DNA of 64,000 bases from Mangrovitalea sediminis (GTDB lineage: Bacteria; Pseudomonadota; Gammaproteobacteria; Pseudomonadales; Oleiphilaceae), in assembly GCF_002514725.1 (NCBI RefSeq), contig NZ_NTLB01000001.1, positions 1,054,001 through 1,118,000 on the forward strand, given 5' to 3'. The notes under the pieces are model-generated. The model saw nothing but the letters and a program-made list of their open reading frames with translations. It did not search any database and was not told the origin of the DNA. Within the stretch, counting starts at the first letter, position 1; the number at the start of each line of letters is the position of its first letter. A program made the position numbers and the translations under genes. Shown here piece after piece: positions 28,898 through 38,878 of the stretch.

Positions 28898-30310
28898 TCA
28901 GTCCGGTATCAGGCGCCCTGGATTGAGAATCCCGTGGGGATCGAAGGTCTGCTTGAGACGGCGCATCACCGCGATTTCTGCCGGGTCGCGGCTGTAGTGC
29001 AAAAAGGCCTTCTTCATCATACCGATGCCGTGCTCCGCCGAGATGCTGCCGCCCACGTCGGATACCGCCTGATACACATAGTGTTCAATGGCCTCGATCC
29101 GGGCTTCGTCCGGGAAAGGACCGCAAACCAGATGCAGGTTGCCGTCACCGAGATGGCCGAAGAACAGGTGGCGCTGGTCGGGAAAATCAGACGCCAGCCC
29201 GCGCCGCAGGTAGGCGACAAAATCGTCCATGTGCGGCATGGCCACACTCACATCGAAGGCAATGCAGGGTTTCATCTGCGCAAGCAGTTCGCTGACGCCG
29301 TCGCGCAGGTCCCATAGCTGTCCGGCCTGTTCGAGGCTGTTTGCAATGACCGCATCGCAGACCAGCCCCTGCGTCATCATCTGTTCGAAGAAATCTTCGA
29401 TAGCCCGCTGCCCCGCCTGTTCGTCACCGCCCAGAGTTTCGACCAGGGCATAGAGGGGATACGCATTGCGGAAGGGCGGCTGCCGTTTCAGGGCCAGCAG
29501 GCAGGCCTCGAAATAATCGTCCCACATCAGCTCGAAGGCGGAGAGGTCCGGCAGTTGACGCCGGGCCTCGCGCAGCAGCTCCGCGGCGGCACGGAAATCC
29601 GGCAGGGCACACAACACGGTACAACTGGCACTAGGCTGCGGCTCCAGCTTGAGCGCCAGCCGGGTGATCACCCCCAGCGAACCTTCAGTGCCGATGAAAT
29701 ACTGTTTCAGGTCGTAGCCCGCATTGTTCTTGATCACACGATCAAGCATGGTGAGCAGGGTACCGTCCGGCAGGGCGACCTCCAGCCCGAGAATGGATTG
29801 GCGCATCATGCCGTAGCGCAGTACCCGGTTACCGCCGGCGTTGGTCGCCGCATTGCCGCCGATCTGACAGGAACCGCGGGCCCCCAGATCGACCGGGAAA
29901 AACCAGCCCTGTTCTGTGGCAAAAGCCTGCAAGGCCTCCAGGGTGACACCGGCCTGCGCCACCAGGGTGCCACCCAGCGGGTCCATCTCCTCGATGCGGT
30001 TCAACCGACTGAGGGACAGCACCAACTCACCCTCATGGGGATTGGCGCCGCCGGTAAGGCCGGTCAACCCGCCCTGAATGCTGAGCGGTTGACGATATTC
30101 CGAACACAACCGCAGCGCTGCCGCCACCTCGGCGGGTGTACGAGGCAGGAGGATGGCCAGGGGTTGGGCGGCGGCGGTGCCGCTCCAGTCTGCTGTCTGG
30201 CGTTCAGTGACTGCCGTTCCCGTCAGCACCCCGCTTTCGCCCAGCTCGCGGCCCAATGCCGCCAGCAGCGATGACAGTTGGGGGTCCTGCATCTCGGGCC
30301 GGTCACTCAT
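28898..30310 (-). CDS. FAD-linked 2-hydroxyacid dehydrogenase (D-lactate/D-2-hydroxyglutarate type)
   Basis: 470 residues of the VAO/PCMH flavoprotein fold. The FAD-binding domain (about 45-230) shows the glycine-rich SIQGGLTGLTGGANPH block and GNAATNAGGNRVLRYG. The C-terminal FAD-oxidase domain has FFGHLGDGNLHLV with the metal/substrate histidines, SAEHGIGMMKKAFL and a final FDPHGILNPGRL. It oxidises a D-2-hydroxyacid and passes electrons to a quinone or another carrier. Which acid (lactate, glycolate or 2-hydroxyglutarate) cannot be settled here. No glcEF partners are adjacent. Confidence 0.88.
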   Translation of the reverse strand: MSDRPEMQDPQLSSLLAALGRELGESGVLTGTAVTERQTADWSGTAAAQPLAILLPRTPAEVAAALRLCSEYRQPLSIQGGLTGLTGGANPHEGELVLSLSRLNRIEEMDPLGGTLVAQAGVTLEALQAFATEQGWFFPVDLGARGSCQIGGNAATNAGGNRVLRYGMMRQSILGLEVALPDGTLLTMLDRVIKNNAGYDLKQYFIGTEGSLGVITRLALKLEPQPSASCTVLCALPDFRAAAELLREARRQLPDLSAFELMWDDYFEACLLALKRQPPFRNAYPLYALVETLGGDEQAGQRAIEDFFEQMMTQGLVCDAVIANSLEQAGQLWDLRDGVSELLAQMKPCIAFDVSVAMPHMDDFVAYLRRGLASDFPDQRHLFFGHLGDGNLHLVCGPFPDEARIEAIEHYVYQAVSDVGGSISAEHGIGMMKKAFLHYSRDPAEIAVMRRLKQTFDPHGILNPGRLIPD

Positions 30311-30372
30311 GGTGTCACTCCAGAAAGGGGTTCAGAAGGCGCGGGATAGCCACCACCGCAGGATAACCCGAG

Positions 30373-30394
30373 GGGCCTCACCTCCGCGAGGCCC
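30373..30394 (-). terminator. Possible hairpin between the FAD dehydrogenase and chemoreceptor genes
   Basis: GGGCCTC (30373-30379) and GAGGCCC (30388-30394) form a 7-bp stem 10 bp after the chemoreceptor stop on the minus strand. There is no T-run. Confidence 0.35.
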
Positions 30395-30403
30395 GGGCAT
30401 CGC

Positions 30404-31858
30404 CTACAACGTATCCATAACCCGCTTGAGATGGCCATAGGCAGGGCGAACCCGCTGCGCCAGCACCTCGCGGACAGCGCCGAAATCCCCTTGGCGCGCA
30501 GGCCCCAGCATGGCATCCCTGGCCGCGCGATAGTCTTTCAAGGCCGCGGTAAACGCCTCGGCCTCCGCGACGGCGCCTTGCTGTTTGAAACGCTGCCAGT
30601 TGTCATCGATCTGCCGGTCCACCTCGACGATCCGGCTGATGGGCGCCGCGGCTTCGTCCCTGTTACGGGAGTTCATCACCAGGATATTGCAGACCCGCAT
30701 CTCCTCTATCGCTTCCACCAGCCCTGTTTTCGGGTCCTTGTCCGGATTGAGCGAGGAGGTGGAAGCCTTGACCGCGACCACCTTGTCGATCAGCAGACGA
30801 AGTTGCTGGTTGCACTGCAACACGGCATCGTCACCCGCCTGCACTGCAGTCTCGAGCGCTTCCAGCTGGCCGGCCACCTCAACGAAAATCCCCTGCTGTG
30901 CCTGGCATTCGCTCTGCAATACCTCGCTCACCCGCTTGGCTTCAGCGGCATGGCGGTTGATGGCCTCCAACGCCGTCGCCGCCTGTGACGACAGCTCGAC
31001 GCTGCGCCCCACCTCCTCACCGGCACCCGTCAACGCACCCGCGACAGACTCCGTGCTACCGGTGATACGACCAATGATGGTCTCGATATCGGCGGTGGCC
31101 ACACTGGTTCGTTCCGCCAGCTCCCGTACCGAATCGGCGACGACGGCAAAGCCTCGGCCCTGCTCGCCCGCGCGGGCGGCTTCGATAGCGGCATTCAGGG
31201 CCAGCAGGCTGGTCTGCTTGGCGATATCCTGAATGGTGCGGGCGATTCCACCGATTTCATCCGAGGAACTGACGACACCCTGGAATTCGGCGATCACGGC
31301 GTCCACGGTCCGGGCCACCGTCTCGATGGCCTGTGACGCATCCCGTACATAGCCGCCGCCCGCTTCCGCATTGACGAAGGTTGCCGCAACGCTGGCGGTA
31401 CACTGGCCGGCCGCTGCGACCGTGTTGTCCGAACGTTCGCCGAGTTGTTCCTTCAGGCGCAACACTTCCTGCGCCACCGCCACCTGACGGTCGGCGCTGT
31501 CCATCACCCCCGTGAACTGGGATACCAGGGTGGCACTGGTCACCGTCAGGTCCAGGCTGGCACTGTCGAGCCGGTCCAGCTGATATTCCGTCATCGTCGG
31601 ACCATCCGCCCCGTCGATAACGCTTTGCGCCCTAGGGGGCAACAGCACGAACGCCGCACCGGTCAACGCCAAGCCATAGGCCAGATAACGCCAGTCCGGC
31701 TGCTCTGCGGCAAGGAGTACAGCCAGCAACAACATCGAGGTGCCCATCCACAGCGCGAGCGGGATTCCAGCTAAACCAGGCTTATCCCCCTTATCGGCAA
31801 CGCCCGAAGAGGCCCTCATATCCTTTGCACTTCCGCGCTTCACACCAGCCGTACTCAT
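30404..31858 (-). CDS. Methyl-accepting chemotaxis protein with C-terminal helical extension
   Basis: 484 residues from ATG 31858 (24 bases after an earlier in-frame ATG at 31882). Two close hydrophobic segments (about 32-52 and 58-75) leave hardly any periplasmic part. The methyl-accepting signalling hairpin is clear ([36 protein letters not shown], split around the tip). After it comes an extension of about 115 residues that looks like a helical bundle ([26 protein letters not shown]... to the end), similar to half of a four-helix sensor domain but in the cytoplasm. The signal is unknown. It may be a cytoplasmic-side or energy/redox sensor. Confidence 0.85.
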   Translation of the reverse strand: MSTAGVKRGSAKDMRASSGVADKGDKPGLAGIPLALWMGTSMLLLAVLLAAEQPDWRYLAYGLALTGAAFVLLPPRAQSVIDGADGPTMTEYQLDRLDSASLDLTVTSATLVSQFTGVMDSADRQVAVAQEVLRLKEQLGERSDNTVAAAGQCTASVAATFVNAEAGGGYVRDASQAIETVARTVDAVIAEFQGVVSSSDEIGGIARTIQDIAKQTSLLALNAAIEAARAGEQGRGFAVVADSVRELAERTSVATADIETIIGRITGSTESVAGALTGAGEEVGRSVELSSQAATALEAINRHAAEAKRVSEVLQSECQAQQGIFVEVAGQLEALETAVQAGDDAVLQCNQQLRLLIDKVVAVKASTSSLNPDKDPKTGLVEAIEEMRVCNILVMNSRNRDEAAAPISRIVEVDRQIDDNWQRFKQQGAVAEAEAFTAALKDYRAARDAMLGPARQGDFGAVREVLAQRVRPAYGHLKRVMDTL

Positions 31859-32034
31859 AGTCGCGTCACCGGGTGCCAGCATCGATTGACGCGAATCCCA
31901 TCCAGCGACGGAAACAGCCGCCTGCCAGCGAGGTCGCGATAAACGCTTCGGAATTTGAAGTACAGGTACAGATCAACGGGCTGCGACATAAAAGCCTCCA
32001 CACGATGACGACGGCAGTACGGCTGCCCACTCCC

Positions 32035-32061
32035 AAAAAAGGCCGGAAATCGCTCCCGGCC
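32035..32061 (-). terminator. Rho-independent terminator of the lower phenol operon
   Basis: On the minus strand GGCCGG (plus 32056-32061) and CCGGCC (plus 32041-32046) form a stem with a 9-nt loop, followed by six Ts (plus A-run 32035-32040). It lies 55 bp after dmpI. Confidence 0.75.
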
Positions 32062-32115
32062 AACAACAGCCCCTGGAATATCAGCGCCCCAGAGACGGAT
32101 CTTCAGGCGGGCATG

Positions 32116-32307
32116 TCAGCGGCCAAGCTCCTTGGCGGTTTTCCCTCCGATTCCCCACTGGGTCTTGGGCACATCCTGAACCAGGACCCGTATCGCCTCG
32201 GGCGGTGCGCCCAAGCTCTCGGCAATGGCTTCGGTGACCTTGCGGATCAGCAGGGCCTTTTGCTCATCGGTGCGGCCTTCCAGAATCTGAATATGGGCAA
32301 AGGGCAT
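32116..32307 (-). CDS. dmpI: 4-Oxalocrotonate tautomerase
   Basis: 63 residues. After removal of Met the N-terminal Pro becomes the catalytic base (MPFAHIQILEG). Arg11 in EGR, and later residues of the small beta-alpha-beta fold (VLVQDVPKTQWGIGG), are conserved. It isomerises 2-hydroxymuconate to 2-oxo-3-hexenedioate in the oxalocrotonate branch of meta-cleavage. It is the last gene of the lower operon, as in pVI150 of Pseudomonas sp. CF600. Confidence 0.95.
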   Translation of the reverse strand: MPFAHIQILEGRTDEQKALLIRKVTEAIAESLGAPPEAIRVLVQDVPKTQWGIGGKTAKELGR

Positions 32308-32367
32308 GGCACATTCTCCTTATCACGTGAATTGCTCAAGAGACCGACAGACCGACAGACCGGCCGG

Positions 32368-33156
32368 TCAGACGAAACGCATCGATACCGAGCCCAGCCC
32401 CTGGGCACGCATGACGATACTGTCGCCCGCTTCCACCGGAATGGCCGCCGTCACCGCGCCGGACAGGATCAGGCTACCGGCGGGAATCTCCTGACCCCGT
32501 TCGGCCAGCATGTTGGCCAGCATGGCAATGCTGGTCGCGGGATGCCCCAGCACGGCGGCACCGGCCCCCAGTTCCATGATCTGGCCGTTCTTCTCCAGCA
32601 CCATGCCCATATTGCGCAGATCCAGCTGAGCGGGATCGCCCATGGTCGTGCCGGTGACGAAGCGGGACGAGGAGGCATTGTCCGCGACCACGCTGACCAG
32701 GTCGAAGCGGAAGTTCTCGTAACGGGAATCGATGATCTCCACGGCGGGGATCACGAAATCCGTCGCTGCGAGCACCGCGCCCACATGGCAACCGGGACCA
32801 CGCAGGGCCTTTTTGGTGACAAAGGCGATCTCGGCCTCCACCTTCGGGTGGATCAGTTCGCTGACCTTGATCTCGCCGGAATCGGGGCGCTCGAAGTAAT
32901 CCGCCAGGAAGCCGTAGACCGGGGTGTCTACCCCCATCTGCTGCATTTTGGCGCGGGATGTCAGGCCCATCTTCATGCCCACGATGCGGGTGCCGCGGGC
33001 CTCCTTGCGGGCGCGGATGGCTTCCTGCACCGCGTAGGCGTCATGGAAGTCCATGTCCGGGTAGTCGTCGGTGACCTTCTTGACGTCATGGGGCGCGAGC
33101 TCGGCGTTCTCCAGGTGCTCGGCCAGGGCCAGGATCTGTTCTTGGGTCAGGCTCAT
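32368..33156 (-). CDS. dmpH: 2-Oxo-3-hexenedioate (4-oxalocrotonate) decarboxylase
   Basis: 262 residues of the hydratase/decarboxylase (MhpD-like) family. It removes CO2 from 2-oxo-3-hexenedioate to give 2-hydroxypenta-2,4-dienoate. [16 protein letters not shown] carries metal-binding glutamates, [20 protein letters not shown] and FVTGTTM are typical. It is a paralogue of DmpE three genes upstream (same fold, similar length) and forms a complex with DmpE in known systems. It overlaps the end of dmpG by 4 bp. Confidence 0.95.
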   Translation of the reverse strand: MSLTQEQILALAEHLENAELAPHDVKKVTDDYPDMDFHDAYAVQEAIRARKEARGTRIVGMKMGLTSRAKMQQMGVDTPVYGFLADYFERPDSGEIKVSELIHPKVEAEIAFVTKKALRGPGCHVGAVLAATDFVIPAVEIIDSRYENFRFDLVSVVADNASSSRFVTGTTMGDPAQLDLRNMGMVLEKNGQIMELGAGAAVLGHPATSIAMLANMLAERGQEIPAGSLILSGAVTAAIPVEAGDSIVMRAQGLGSVSMRFV

Positions 33157-34208
33157 GCGCTACCTCCGGCCATCTGATGCTGTTGTTCGGTGTCGCCCCG
33201 GGCCATGTCCAGAGCCACGTCTTCGATCATGTCTTCCTGTCCGCCGATGGTGCCGCGACGGCCCAGTTCCACCAGGATGTCCCGGGCCGGCACGCCATAC
33301 TTCTGCTCCGCACGCTTGGCGAACAGCAGGAAGGAGCCATAGACGCCGGCATAACCCAGGGTCAGGGCATCGCGGTCGATGCGCACAGGGGTGTCCATCA
33401 TCGGCACTATGTAGTCTTCGGCCACATCGCTGAGCTTGAAGACATCGATACCGGTTTCCACACCCATTCGGTGCAGCACCGCGTTGAGCACATCCAGTGG
33501 CGTGTTGCCGGCGCCGGCACCCAGTCCTGCGGCCGAGCCGTCGATGCGGTTGGCGCCCGCCTCGATAGCAGCCAGGGAGTTGGCCACTCCCATCGCCATA
33601 TTGTGGTGACCGTGGAAACCCAGTTCGGTGTCCGGATTGAGTGCGGCGCGCAGGGCCCCGATGCGGGCCGTGACATCGTCGGGCAGCATGTAGCCGGCCG
33701 AGTCGGTGCAATAGATGCAGTTGGCGCCGTAGGACTCCATCAGCTTGGCCTGTTTGACCAGGGCTTCCGGCTCACTCATATGGGCCATCATCAGGAAGCC
33801 CACCGTATCCATGCCCAGCTTGCGGGCCAGGCCGATGTGCTGCTCGGAGACATCCGCCTCGGTGCAGTGGGTGGCGACCCGCAGGGTGCTGACCCCGCAG
33901 TCCCGCGCCATGCGCAGTTCGTCCACGGTACCGATGCCCGGCAGCAGCAATGCCGAGATCCGGGCGTTTTTCATCCGGGGCACCACCGCCTTGAGGTATT
34001 CCTCGTCGCTATGGGCGGGGAAACCGTAATTCACCGAAGCGCCACCCAGGCCGTCGCCATGGGTGACTTCGATCAGGGGTACACCGGCGTCGTCCAGGGC
34101 GGTGGCCACGGCGATCATCTCGTCGAGGCTGATCTGGTGGCGCTTGGAGTGCATGCCGTCACGCAGGCACATGTCATGCAGTGTTACTTTCCTGCCTTTG
34201 AGATCCAT
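33153..34208 (-). CDS. dmpG: 4-Hydroxy-2-oxovalerate aldolase
   Basis: 351 residues. It cleaves 4-hydroxy-2-oxovalerate to pyruvate and acetaldehyde and channels acetaldehyde to DmpF. The TIM-barrel N-terminal motif [10 protein letters not shown] with the catalytic Arg-Asp, VTHGDGLGG, and the Mn ligands in [11 protein letters not shown] are visible, as is the C-terminal communication domain ([11 protein letters not shown]-like). It lies between dmpF and dmpH, 13 bp after dmpF. Confidence 0.96.
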   Translation of the reverse strand: MDLKGRKVTLHDMCLRDGMHSKRHQISLDEMIAVATALDDAGVPLIEVTHGDGLGGASVNYGFPAHSDEEYLKAVVPRMKNARISALLLPGIGTVDELRMARDCGVSTLRVATHCTEADVSEQHIGLARKLGMDTVGFLMMAHMSEPEALVKQAKLMESYGANCIYCTDSAGYMLPDDVTARIGALRAALNPDTELGFHGHHNMAMGVANSLAAIEAGANRIDGSAAGLGAGAGNTPLDVLNAVLHRMGVETGIDVFKLSDVAEDYIVPMMDTPVRIDRDALTLGYAGVYGSFLLFAKRAEQKYGVPARDILVELGRRGTIGGQEDMIEDVALDMARGDTEQQHQMAGGSA

Positions 34209-34221
34209 GATGCAGTCCTCC

Positions 34222-35130
34222 TCAGCTGGCCGCCGCGGCGGGTTTGAGTGTGCCGTTGGCGATTTCCTCGGCGAACATTTCCGCCGTGCGCAGCGCCGCC
34301 GCCGTCATGATGTCCAGGTTGCCGGCGTACTTGGGCAGGTAGTCCCCCAGCCCTTCCACTTCCAGGAACATGGACACCCGGTTGCCGTCGAAGACCGGGC
34401 CATTCTTGAGCCGGTAACCCGGCACATATTTCTGTACCTCGCGCACCATGCGATGCACCGAGTCGGTAATCGCCTCCTGGTCCGGCTCGTCTGCTGTCAG
34501 GCAGTGCACCGTGTCACGCATGATCAGCGGCGGCTCGGCCGGGTTAAGGATGATGATCGCCTTGCCCTTGGCCGCGCCGCCCACCTGCTCTACGGCACCG
34601 GCCGTGGTACGGGTGAATTCGTCGATGTTCTTGCGGGTACCGGGCCCTGCGGAGCGGGAGGCCACTGTCGCCACGATCTCGGCATAGTCCACCGTCTGGA
34701 CACGACTCACGGCCGCCACCATGGGAATCGTCGCCTGGCCGCCGCAGGTCACCATGTTGACGTTGGTTTCCTGCTTGCCGACATGCTCCTTCAGGTTCAC
34801 CGGGGGCACGCAATAGGGCCCGATGGCCGCAGGCGTCAGGTCGATGACCAGCACGCCCTGGGCCTGCAGCTTGGCGTTGTTCTCGCCATGCACGTAGGCC
34901 GAGGTGGCATCGAAGGCGATCTGAATGTTGTCGGCCGCCAGGTGCGGCACCAGACCGTCGACGCCCTCATGGGTGGTCTTCAGTCCCAGTTCACGGGCCT
35001 TGGCCAGACCGTCGGAATCCGGGTCGATGCCCACCATCCAGACCGGCTCGATCCAGTCCGAACGCAGGGCCTTGTAGAGCAGATCGGTGCCGATATTGCC
35101 GGACCCGATCAGCGCGGCTCTGATTTTCAT
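34222..35130 (-). CDS. dmpF: Acetaldehyde dehydrogenase, acylating
   Basis: 302 residues from ATG 35130, chosen because GGGAGG lies 9 nt upstream; a nearby ATG at 35139 touches that site and earlier ones run into dmpE. It oxidises acetaldehyde with NAD+ and CoA to acetyl-CoA. [12 protein letters not shown] is the dinucleotide loop, and Cys in [12 protein letters not shown] is the acyl-thioester nucleophile. It works as a complex with DmpG. Confidence 0.96.
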   Translation of the reverse strand: MKIRAALIGSGNIGTDLLYKALRSDWIEPVWMVGIDPDSDGLAKARELGLKTTHEGVDGLVPHLAADNIQIAFDATSAYVHGENNAKLQAQGVLVIDLTPAAIGPYCVPPVNLKEHVGKQETNVNMVTCGGQATIPMVAAVSRVQTVDYAEIVATVASRSAGPGTRKNIDEFTRTTAGAVEQVGGAAKGKAIIILNPAEPPLIMRDTVHCLTADEPDQEAITDSVHRMVREVQKYVPGYRLKNGPVFDGNRVSMFLEVEGLGDYLPKYAGNLDIMTAAALRTAEMFAEEIANGTLKPAAAAS

Positions 35131-35146
35131 GATTGTCATCCTCCCA

Positions 35147-35938
35147 TCACACAAAACGGACCGAGGCGGTACCCAGCCCACCCACGGATACATGGACATG
35201 ATCCCCGGCAGCGACAGGCTGCAGCGGCACCAGCGATCCGGACAGGATCACCTCGCCGGCTTCCAGCTTGATACCGAAACGCCCCAGGGTATTGGCCAGC
35301 CAGGCCACGCAGTTGACCGGCGAACCCAGGGCGGCGGCCCCGGCGCCGGTGGCGCAGATCTGACCGTTCTTTTCCATCACCATGCCGCAGGTCACCAGAT
35401 CCAGCTGGCGCGGGCTGATAGCCCGGTCGCCCAGCACGAACAGACCGCAGGAGGCGTTGTCGGCGACCGTGTCCTGGATGCGGATCTGCCAGTCCCGGAT
35501 ACGTGAGTCGACTATCTCGAAGCAGGGCATGACGCATTCGGTCGCGGCCAGCACCTCGGCGTGGGTGATCCCCGGCCCAACCAGATCCTTCTTGAGGATG
35601 AAAGCGATTTCCCCTTCCGCCCGCGGTGCAATCAGCTGCTCGCTGATGGGCATCTCATCGCCATTGGCGAATAGCATGCGGTCGGTGAGATAACCGAAAT
35701 CGGGCTGGTGCACATTCAGCATGTTCTGCACCGCCTTACTGGTGACGCCGATCTTCTTGCCGATGACCCGTTCGCCGTCCGCCAGTCGTTGCTCAAGCAT
35801 GCGCAGCGAAATGTGGTAGGCGTCGTCGATACTGATGTCGGCCTCACGCTCGGTGAGCGGCGCGACGGTGCGGCGATGGCGCAGGGCCTGATAGAGTTCG
35901 TCGCCGTAGTGCTGTATTTGTTGGTCGGTCAAAGCCAT
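35147..35938 (-). CDS. dmpE: 2-Oxopent-4-enoate hydratase
   Basis: 263 residues, hydratase/decarboxylase family. It adds water to 2-hydroxypenta-2,4-dienoate to give 4-hydroxy-2-oxovalerate. [23 protein letters not shown] and [16 protein letters not shown] (metal-binding Glu) are conserved. It is followed by dmpF after 16 bp and preceded by dmpD. Similar in build to DmpH; order in the operon decides between them. Confidence 0.94.
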   Translation of the reverse strand: MALTDQQIQHYGDELYQALRHRRTVAPLTEREADISIDDAYHISLRMLEQRLADGERVIGKKIGVTSKAVQNMLNVHQPDFGYLTDRMLFANGDEMPISEQLIAPRAEGEIAFILKKDLVGPGITHAEVLAATECVMPCFEIVDSRIRDWQIRIQDTVADNASCGLFVLGDRAISPRQLDLVTCGMVMEKNGQICATGAGAAALGSPVNCVAWLANTLGRFGIKLEAGEVILSGSLVPLQPVAAGDHVHVSVGGLGTASVRFV

Positions 35939-35949
35939 GGGTTAGCTCC

Positions 35950-36786
35950 TCAGGATGCCGGACCGGCTTCGGCCAGGAAGTCGGCCACCAGCCGGTTGAA
36001 ACGGGTGCTGTGTTCGATCTGGCTCCAGTGGCCGCAAGGGCCGAACACATGGAGCTGGGAATGGGGTAGCAGGTGATGCAGACGCAGGCTGCATGCCAGC
36101 GGGATCACGGCATCGTCCCGGCCATGGACGATCAGCACTTCCCGGTTCAGTGCTCGAATTGCCGCCTCTGGCGTGGCCAGGGCGTCGACCCAACGTTGGC
36201 GCGGGGCCGGGAACATGGCGGCATAGGCTTCCTGCACGCCCGGCCGGATACTGGCCTGGTAACGCAGGTCCGCCAGTTCGTCGGTGACCAGGCTTCGATC
36301 CGCCGCGAAGATATCCAGCAACGCCCGCATGTTGGCCACCGAGGGGGTATAACCCCAGACCGCATCCAGTCCCGGCGTAAGGTCGAAGCTGAGACCGGCA
36401 CTGCCCATCAGCACCAGCCTGCCCACCCGCTCGGGGTGACGTGCAGCCAGAGAGAGCGCCAGGGCGCCACCGAAGGAATTCCCCACGATGTGGGCCTTTT
36501 CGATATCCAGGGCGTCCAACAGGTCCAGGGCATGGCGGCACCAGGTGTCCATGGTGTAGTCGATACCCGCAGGCCTTTCCGTGTAGCCGAAGCCGACCAT
36601 GTCCTGGGCAATAACCCGGAACTGTTCGGCCAGTGCCGGCAGCACCAATCGCCAATTGGCCCAGGCGCTGACACCGGGACCGGAACCGTGGATCAACAGT
36701 ACCGGCTCCCCGCTGCCCTGATCGTGGTAATTGGTCAGGAAATCGCCGGTGCGGATCTGACGGCCGATTTCAGGGTTGTCGCTCAT
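35950..36786 (-). CDS. dmpD: 2-Hydroxymuconic semialdehyde hydrolase (alpha/beta hydrolase)
   Basis: 278 residues from ATG 36786 (GAGGAG upstream). It hydrolyses the ring-cleavage product 2-hydroxymuconic semialdehyde to formate and 2-hydroxypentadienoate. The nucleophile Ser is in VGNSFGGAL, the Asp in IVHGRDDAVIP and the His in FGPCGHWSQIEH; the oxyanion region is LIHGSGPGVSAWANW. This hydrolytic branch serves ketone products, whereas dmpC-I-H handle the aldehyde from phenol itself. It follows dmpC after 10 bp. Confidence 0.95.
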   Translation of the reverse strand: MSDNPEIGRQIRTGDFLTNYHDQGSGEPVLLIHGSGPGVSAWANWRLVLPALAEQFRVIAQDMVGFGYTERPAGIDYTMDTWCRHALDLLDALDIEKAHIVGNSFGGALALSLAARHPERVGRLVLMGSAGLSFDLTPGLDAVWGYTPSVANMRALLDIFAADRSLVTDELADLRYQASIRPGVQEAYAAMFPAPRQRWVDALATPEAAIRALNREVLIVHGRDDAVIPLACSLRLHHLLPHSQLHVFGPCGHWSQIEHSTRFNRLVADFLAEAGPAS

Positions 36787-36796
36787 GACCGACTCC

Positions 36797-38257
36797 TCAG
36801 AGCTTGATGCAGACGTTGGAGAGCTCGGCATAGAACTCCAGGCCGTGGACACCGCCCTCACGACCGATACCGGACTGCTTGCTGCCGCCGAAGGGCGTGC
36901 GCAGGTCACGCAGGAACCAGCTGTTGACCCAGCACAGCCCGACATCGATCTGTGGCGCCACACGGTGGGCGCGGGTCAGGTTCTCGGTCCAGATGGCGCA
37001 CGCCAGACCGTAAGGCGTGTCGTTGGCCAGACGGACGGCTTCTTCTTCGGTATCGAAAGGCGCAATGTGGCAGCAGGGGCCGAAGATTTCCTCGCGGATC
37101 ACCGCTGAGTCCTCGGACAGACCGGTCCAGATGGTCGGCTGGACCCAGGCGCCGCGGCCCAGCTCCGCCGGCATGTCAGGAACGCCACCGCCGGTCACCA
37201 CGGTGGCGCCGTCCGCAACCGCCCGCTCGTAGTAGGACAGCACCTTGGCCCGGTGCTCCTCGCTGATCAGGGGGCCGAAATTGTTGCCCGCATCTTCCCA
37301 CCAGCCCATGCGCAATTCTTCGGCACCTGCTTTCAGGCGGGCGACGAACTCGTCGAACAGCGAACGGTGCACGTACACCCGCTCGGTACCGAGACAGACC
37401 TGGCCGCAGTTGGCGAACGCCGAGCGCATGGTGCCCTCGACCGCCTTATCCAGGTCCGCATCCTCAAACACAATGGCAGCGTTCTTGCCGCCCAACTCGA
37501 AGGACACATTGCGGATACCCTCGGCGGCGGCCTTCATGATGGCCGTGCCCGTGCGGGTCTCGCCGGTGAAGGTAATGCCGTCCACACCCGGGTGCCGGGT
37601 CAGGAACTCGCCGGCCGAATCGGGCCCGAAACCATGCACCACGTTGTAGACGCCCTTGGGAATACCCGCCTCGTTCATCACCTCGCCCAGCAGTGCGGCG
37701 GTATGAGGCGTTTCCTCCGAGGGTTTGACCACCACGGCATTACCGCAAGCCAGCGCCGGTCCCACTTTCCACGTCATCAACAGCAAGGGCAGGTTCCAGG
37801 GGGAAATCACGCCGATGACGCCGCGAGGCTTGCGCACCGCATAGTTCAGGGCACCAGCGCCGTCCGGCGTATCCATATGGAAGCTTTCGGTGGGTACGTT
37901 TTTGACCAGGTCGGCGAAGACCTTGAAGTTGGCCGCCCCACGGGGAATGTCGATATGGGAAGCCAGGGACTTGGGTTTGCCCGTATCGAGGCATTCCGCT
38001 TCAAGGAATTCGTCGAAGCGGGCATTGATGCCGTCGGCCACCTTGTGGAGCAACTCGGTGCGCCGTGCGACAGGCATCTTGCCCCATTCGCCGGCCATGG
38101 CGGCTCTTGCTGCCGCCACGGCCTGATCGATCTCAGCCTGACCGCCCTCGTGGACCCGGGCGATCACCTCGCCGTTGGCCGGGTTCACGTCATTGAAGAC
38201 ACGACCTGTCGAGGAAGCCACGTATTCGCCGTTGATGAAGTGTCGGATCTCTTTCAT
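36797..38257 (-). CDS. dmpC: 2-Hydroxymuconic semialdehyde dehydrogenase
   Basis: 486 residues from ATG 38257 (AGGTGAG upstream). NAD+-dependent aldehyde dehydrogenase family; it oxidises 2-hydroxymuconic semialdehyde to 2-hydroxymuconate. SFELGGKNAAIVFEDADLD holds the general-base Glu and FANCGQVCLGTERVYV the catalytic Cys. PWNLPLLLMTWK is the cofactor-site Asn block. It is the first dmp gene of the lower operon, 32 bp after a GlcG/HbpS-like gene. Confidence 0.95.
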   Translation of the reverse strand: MKEIRHFINGEYVASSTGRVFNDVNPANGEVIARVHEGGQAEIDQAVAAARAAMAGEWGKMPVARRTELLHKVADGINARFDEFLEAECLDTGKPKSLASHIDIPRGAANFKVFADLVKNVPTESFHMDTPDGAGALNYAVRKPRGVIGVISPWNLPLLLMTWKVGPALACGNAVVVKPSEETPHTAALLGEVMNEAGIPKGVYNVVHGFGPDSAGEFLTRHPGVDGITFTGETRTGTAIMKAAAEGIRNVSFELGGKNAAIVFEDADLDKAVEGTMRSAFANCGQVCLGTERVYVHRSLFDEFVARLKAGAEELRMGWWEDAGNNFGPLISEEHRAKVLSYYERAVADGATVVTGGGVPDMPAELGRGAWVQPTIWTGLSEDSAVIREEIFGPCCHIAPFDTEEEAVRLANDTPYGLACAIWTENLTRAHRVAPQIDVGLCWVNSWFLRDLRTPFGGSKQSGIGREGGVHGLEFYAELSNVCIKL

Positions 38258-38289
38258 GTCGCTCACCTGATACGCTTGACCAAAATGCA

Positions 38290-38709
38290 CTAACCCAGAG
38301 CAGCCAGTCCCGCCCGGGCACAAATCTCATCCTGTTCCTCACTGCCGCCGGAAACACCGATGCCACCGATACAGGCTCCCTCCAGCATCACCGGCAGCCC
38401 GCCGCCGAACATCACCAGCCGTTCCCGGCTGGCCAGCCCCTGACGCAGGCCGTCGTTATCCGCCAGGACAGATGCCCAGGCAGCGGTCGAAAGACCGAAG
38501 CTCGCTGCCGTATAAGCCTTGTCTTCCGCGATACCGATGGAATGCAGCGGCGCACCCGACATCCGTAGGAAAGCCATGGGCAGTCCGGCGCGGTCCACCA
38601 CGGCCACATTGATGCGAATCCCCAGCGCTGCGGCTTTTTCCACGGCAGCCCTGGCGGCGGCCATAGCCGCTTCCCAATGGATGCCGGGCAGGGTTTCCGT
38701 CAATAGCAT
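38290..38709 (-). CDS. GlcG/HbpS-family protein at the head of the lower phenol operon
   Basis: 139 residues, the GlcG/HbpS (DUF336) family: WEAAMAAARAAVEKAAALGIRINVAVVDRAG, AEDKAYTAASFG, FGGGLPVMLEGACIGGIGVSGG and a final CARAGLAALG. The family includes haem-binding and redox-sensing proteins and members attached to many catabolic operons, without a settled function. It is not part of the classical dmp operon of Pseudomonas CF600. It is the first gene after the paired ATCGAT element and the antisense GntR gene, so it is expected to be co-expressed with dmpCDEFGHI. It may protect or mature an iron enzyme such as DmpB; this is inference. Confidence 0.85.
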   Translation of the reverse strand: MLLTETLPGIHWEAAMAAARAAVEKAAALGIRINVAVVDRAGLPMAFLRMSGAPLHSIGIAEDKAYTAASFGLSTAAWASVLADNDGLRQGLASRERLVMFGGGLPVMLEGACIGGIGVSGGSEEQDEICARAGLAALG

Positions 38710-38766
38710 GTTGGGTCTCCGATTTGCCGCCGACGCTACAGGTCCGGCGAGGCCTCAAAACAACTT

Positions 38767-38797
38767 ATCGATTGTTTATTTAAATATCGATATTTTG
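38767..38797. promoter_or_regulatory. Paired ATCGAT operator candidate between lower operon and GntR gene
   Basis: ATCGAT at 38767-38772 and again at 38786-38791, start-to-start distance 19 bp. The second lies inside the perfect 14-bp palindrome AAATATCGATATTT (38782-38795). TATCGATATTTTG (38785-38797) is identical to 45919-45931 at the upper-operon promoter. It sits between the divergent GntR gene and the lower operon. It is a candidate operator for the GntR regulator. Confidence 0.6.
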
Positions 38798-38878
38798 TAA
38801 AAGCATGGATATTACGTGGATGGATGTCAATAGCGCTGATATACTTTTCAGCAAATTTCCAAATCCAAGATCGCCGGC

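Noticed and set aside
33177-34247. A 356-codon plus-strand frame
   Set aside because: It is the mirror of dmpG; composition (His/Gly/Val-rich) is typical of an antisense shadow.
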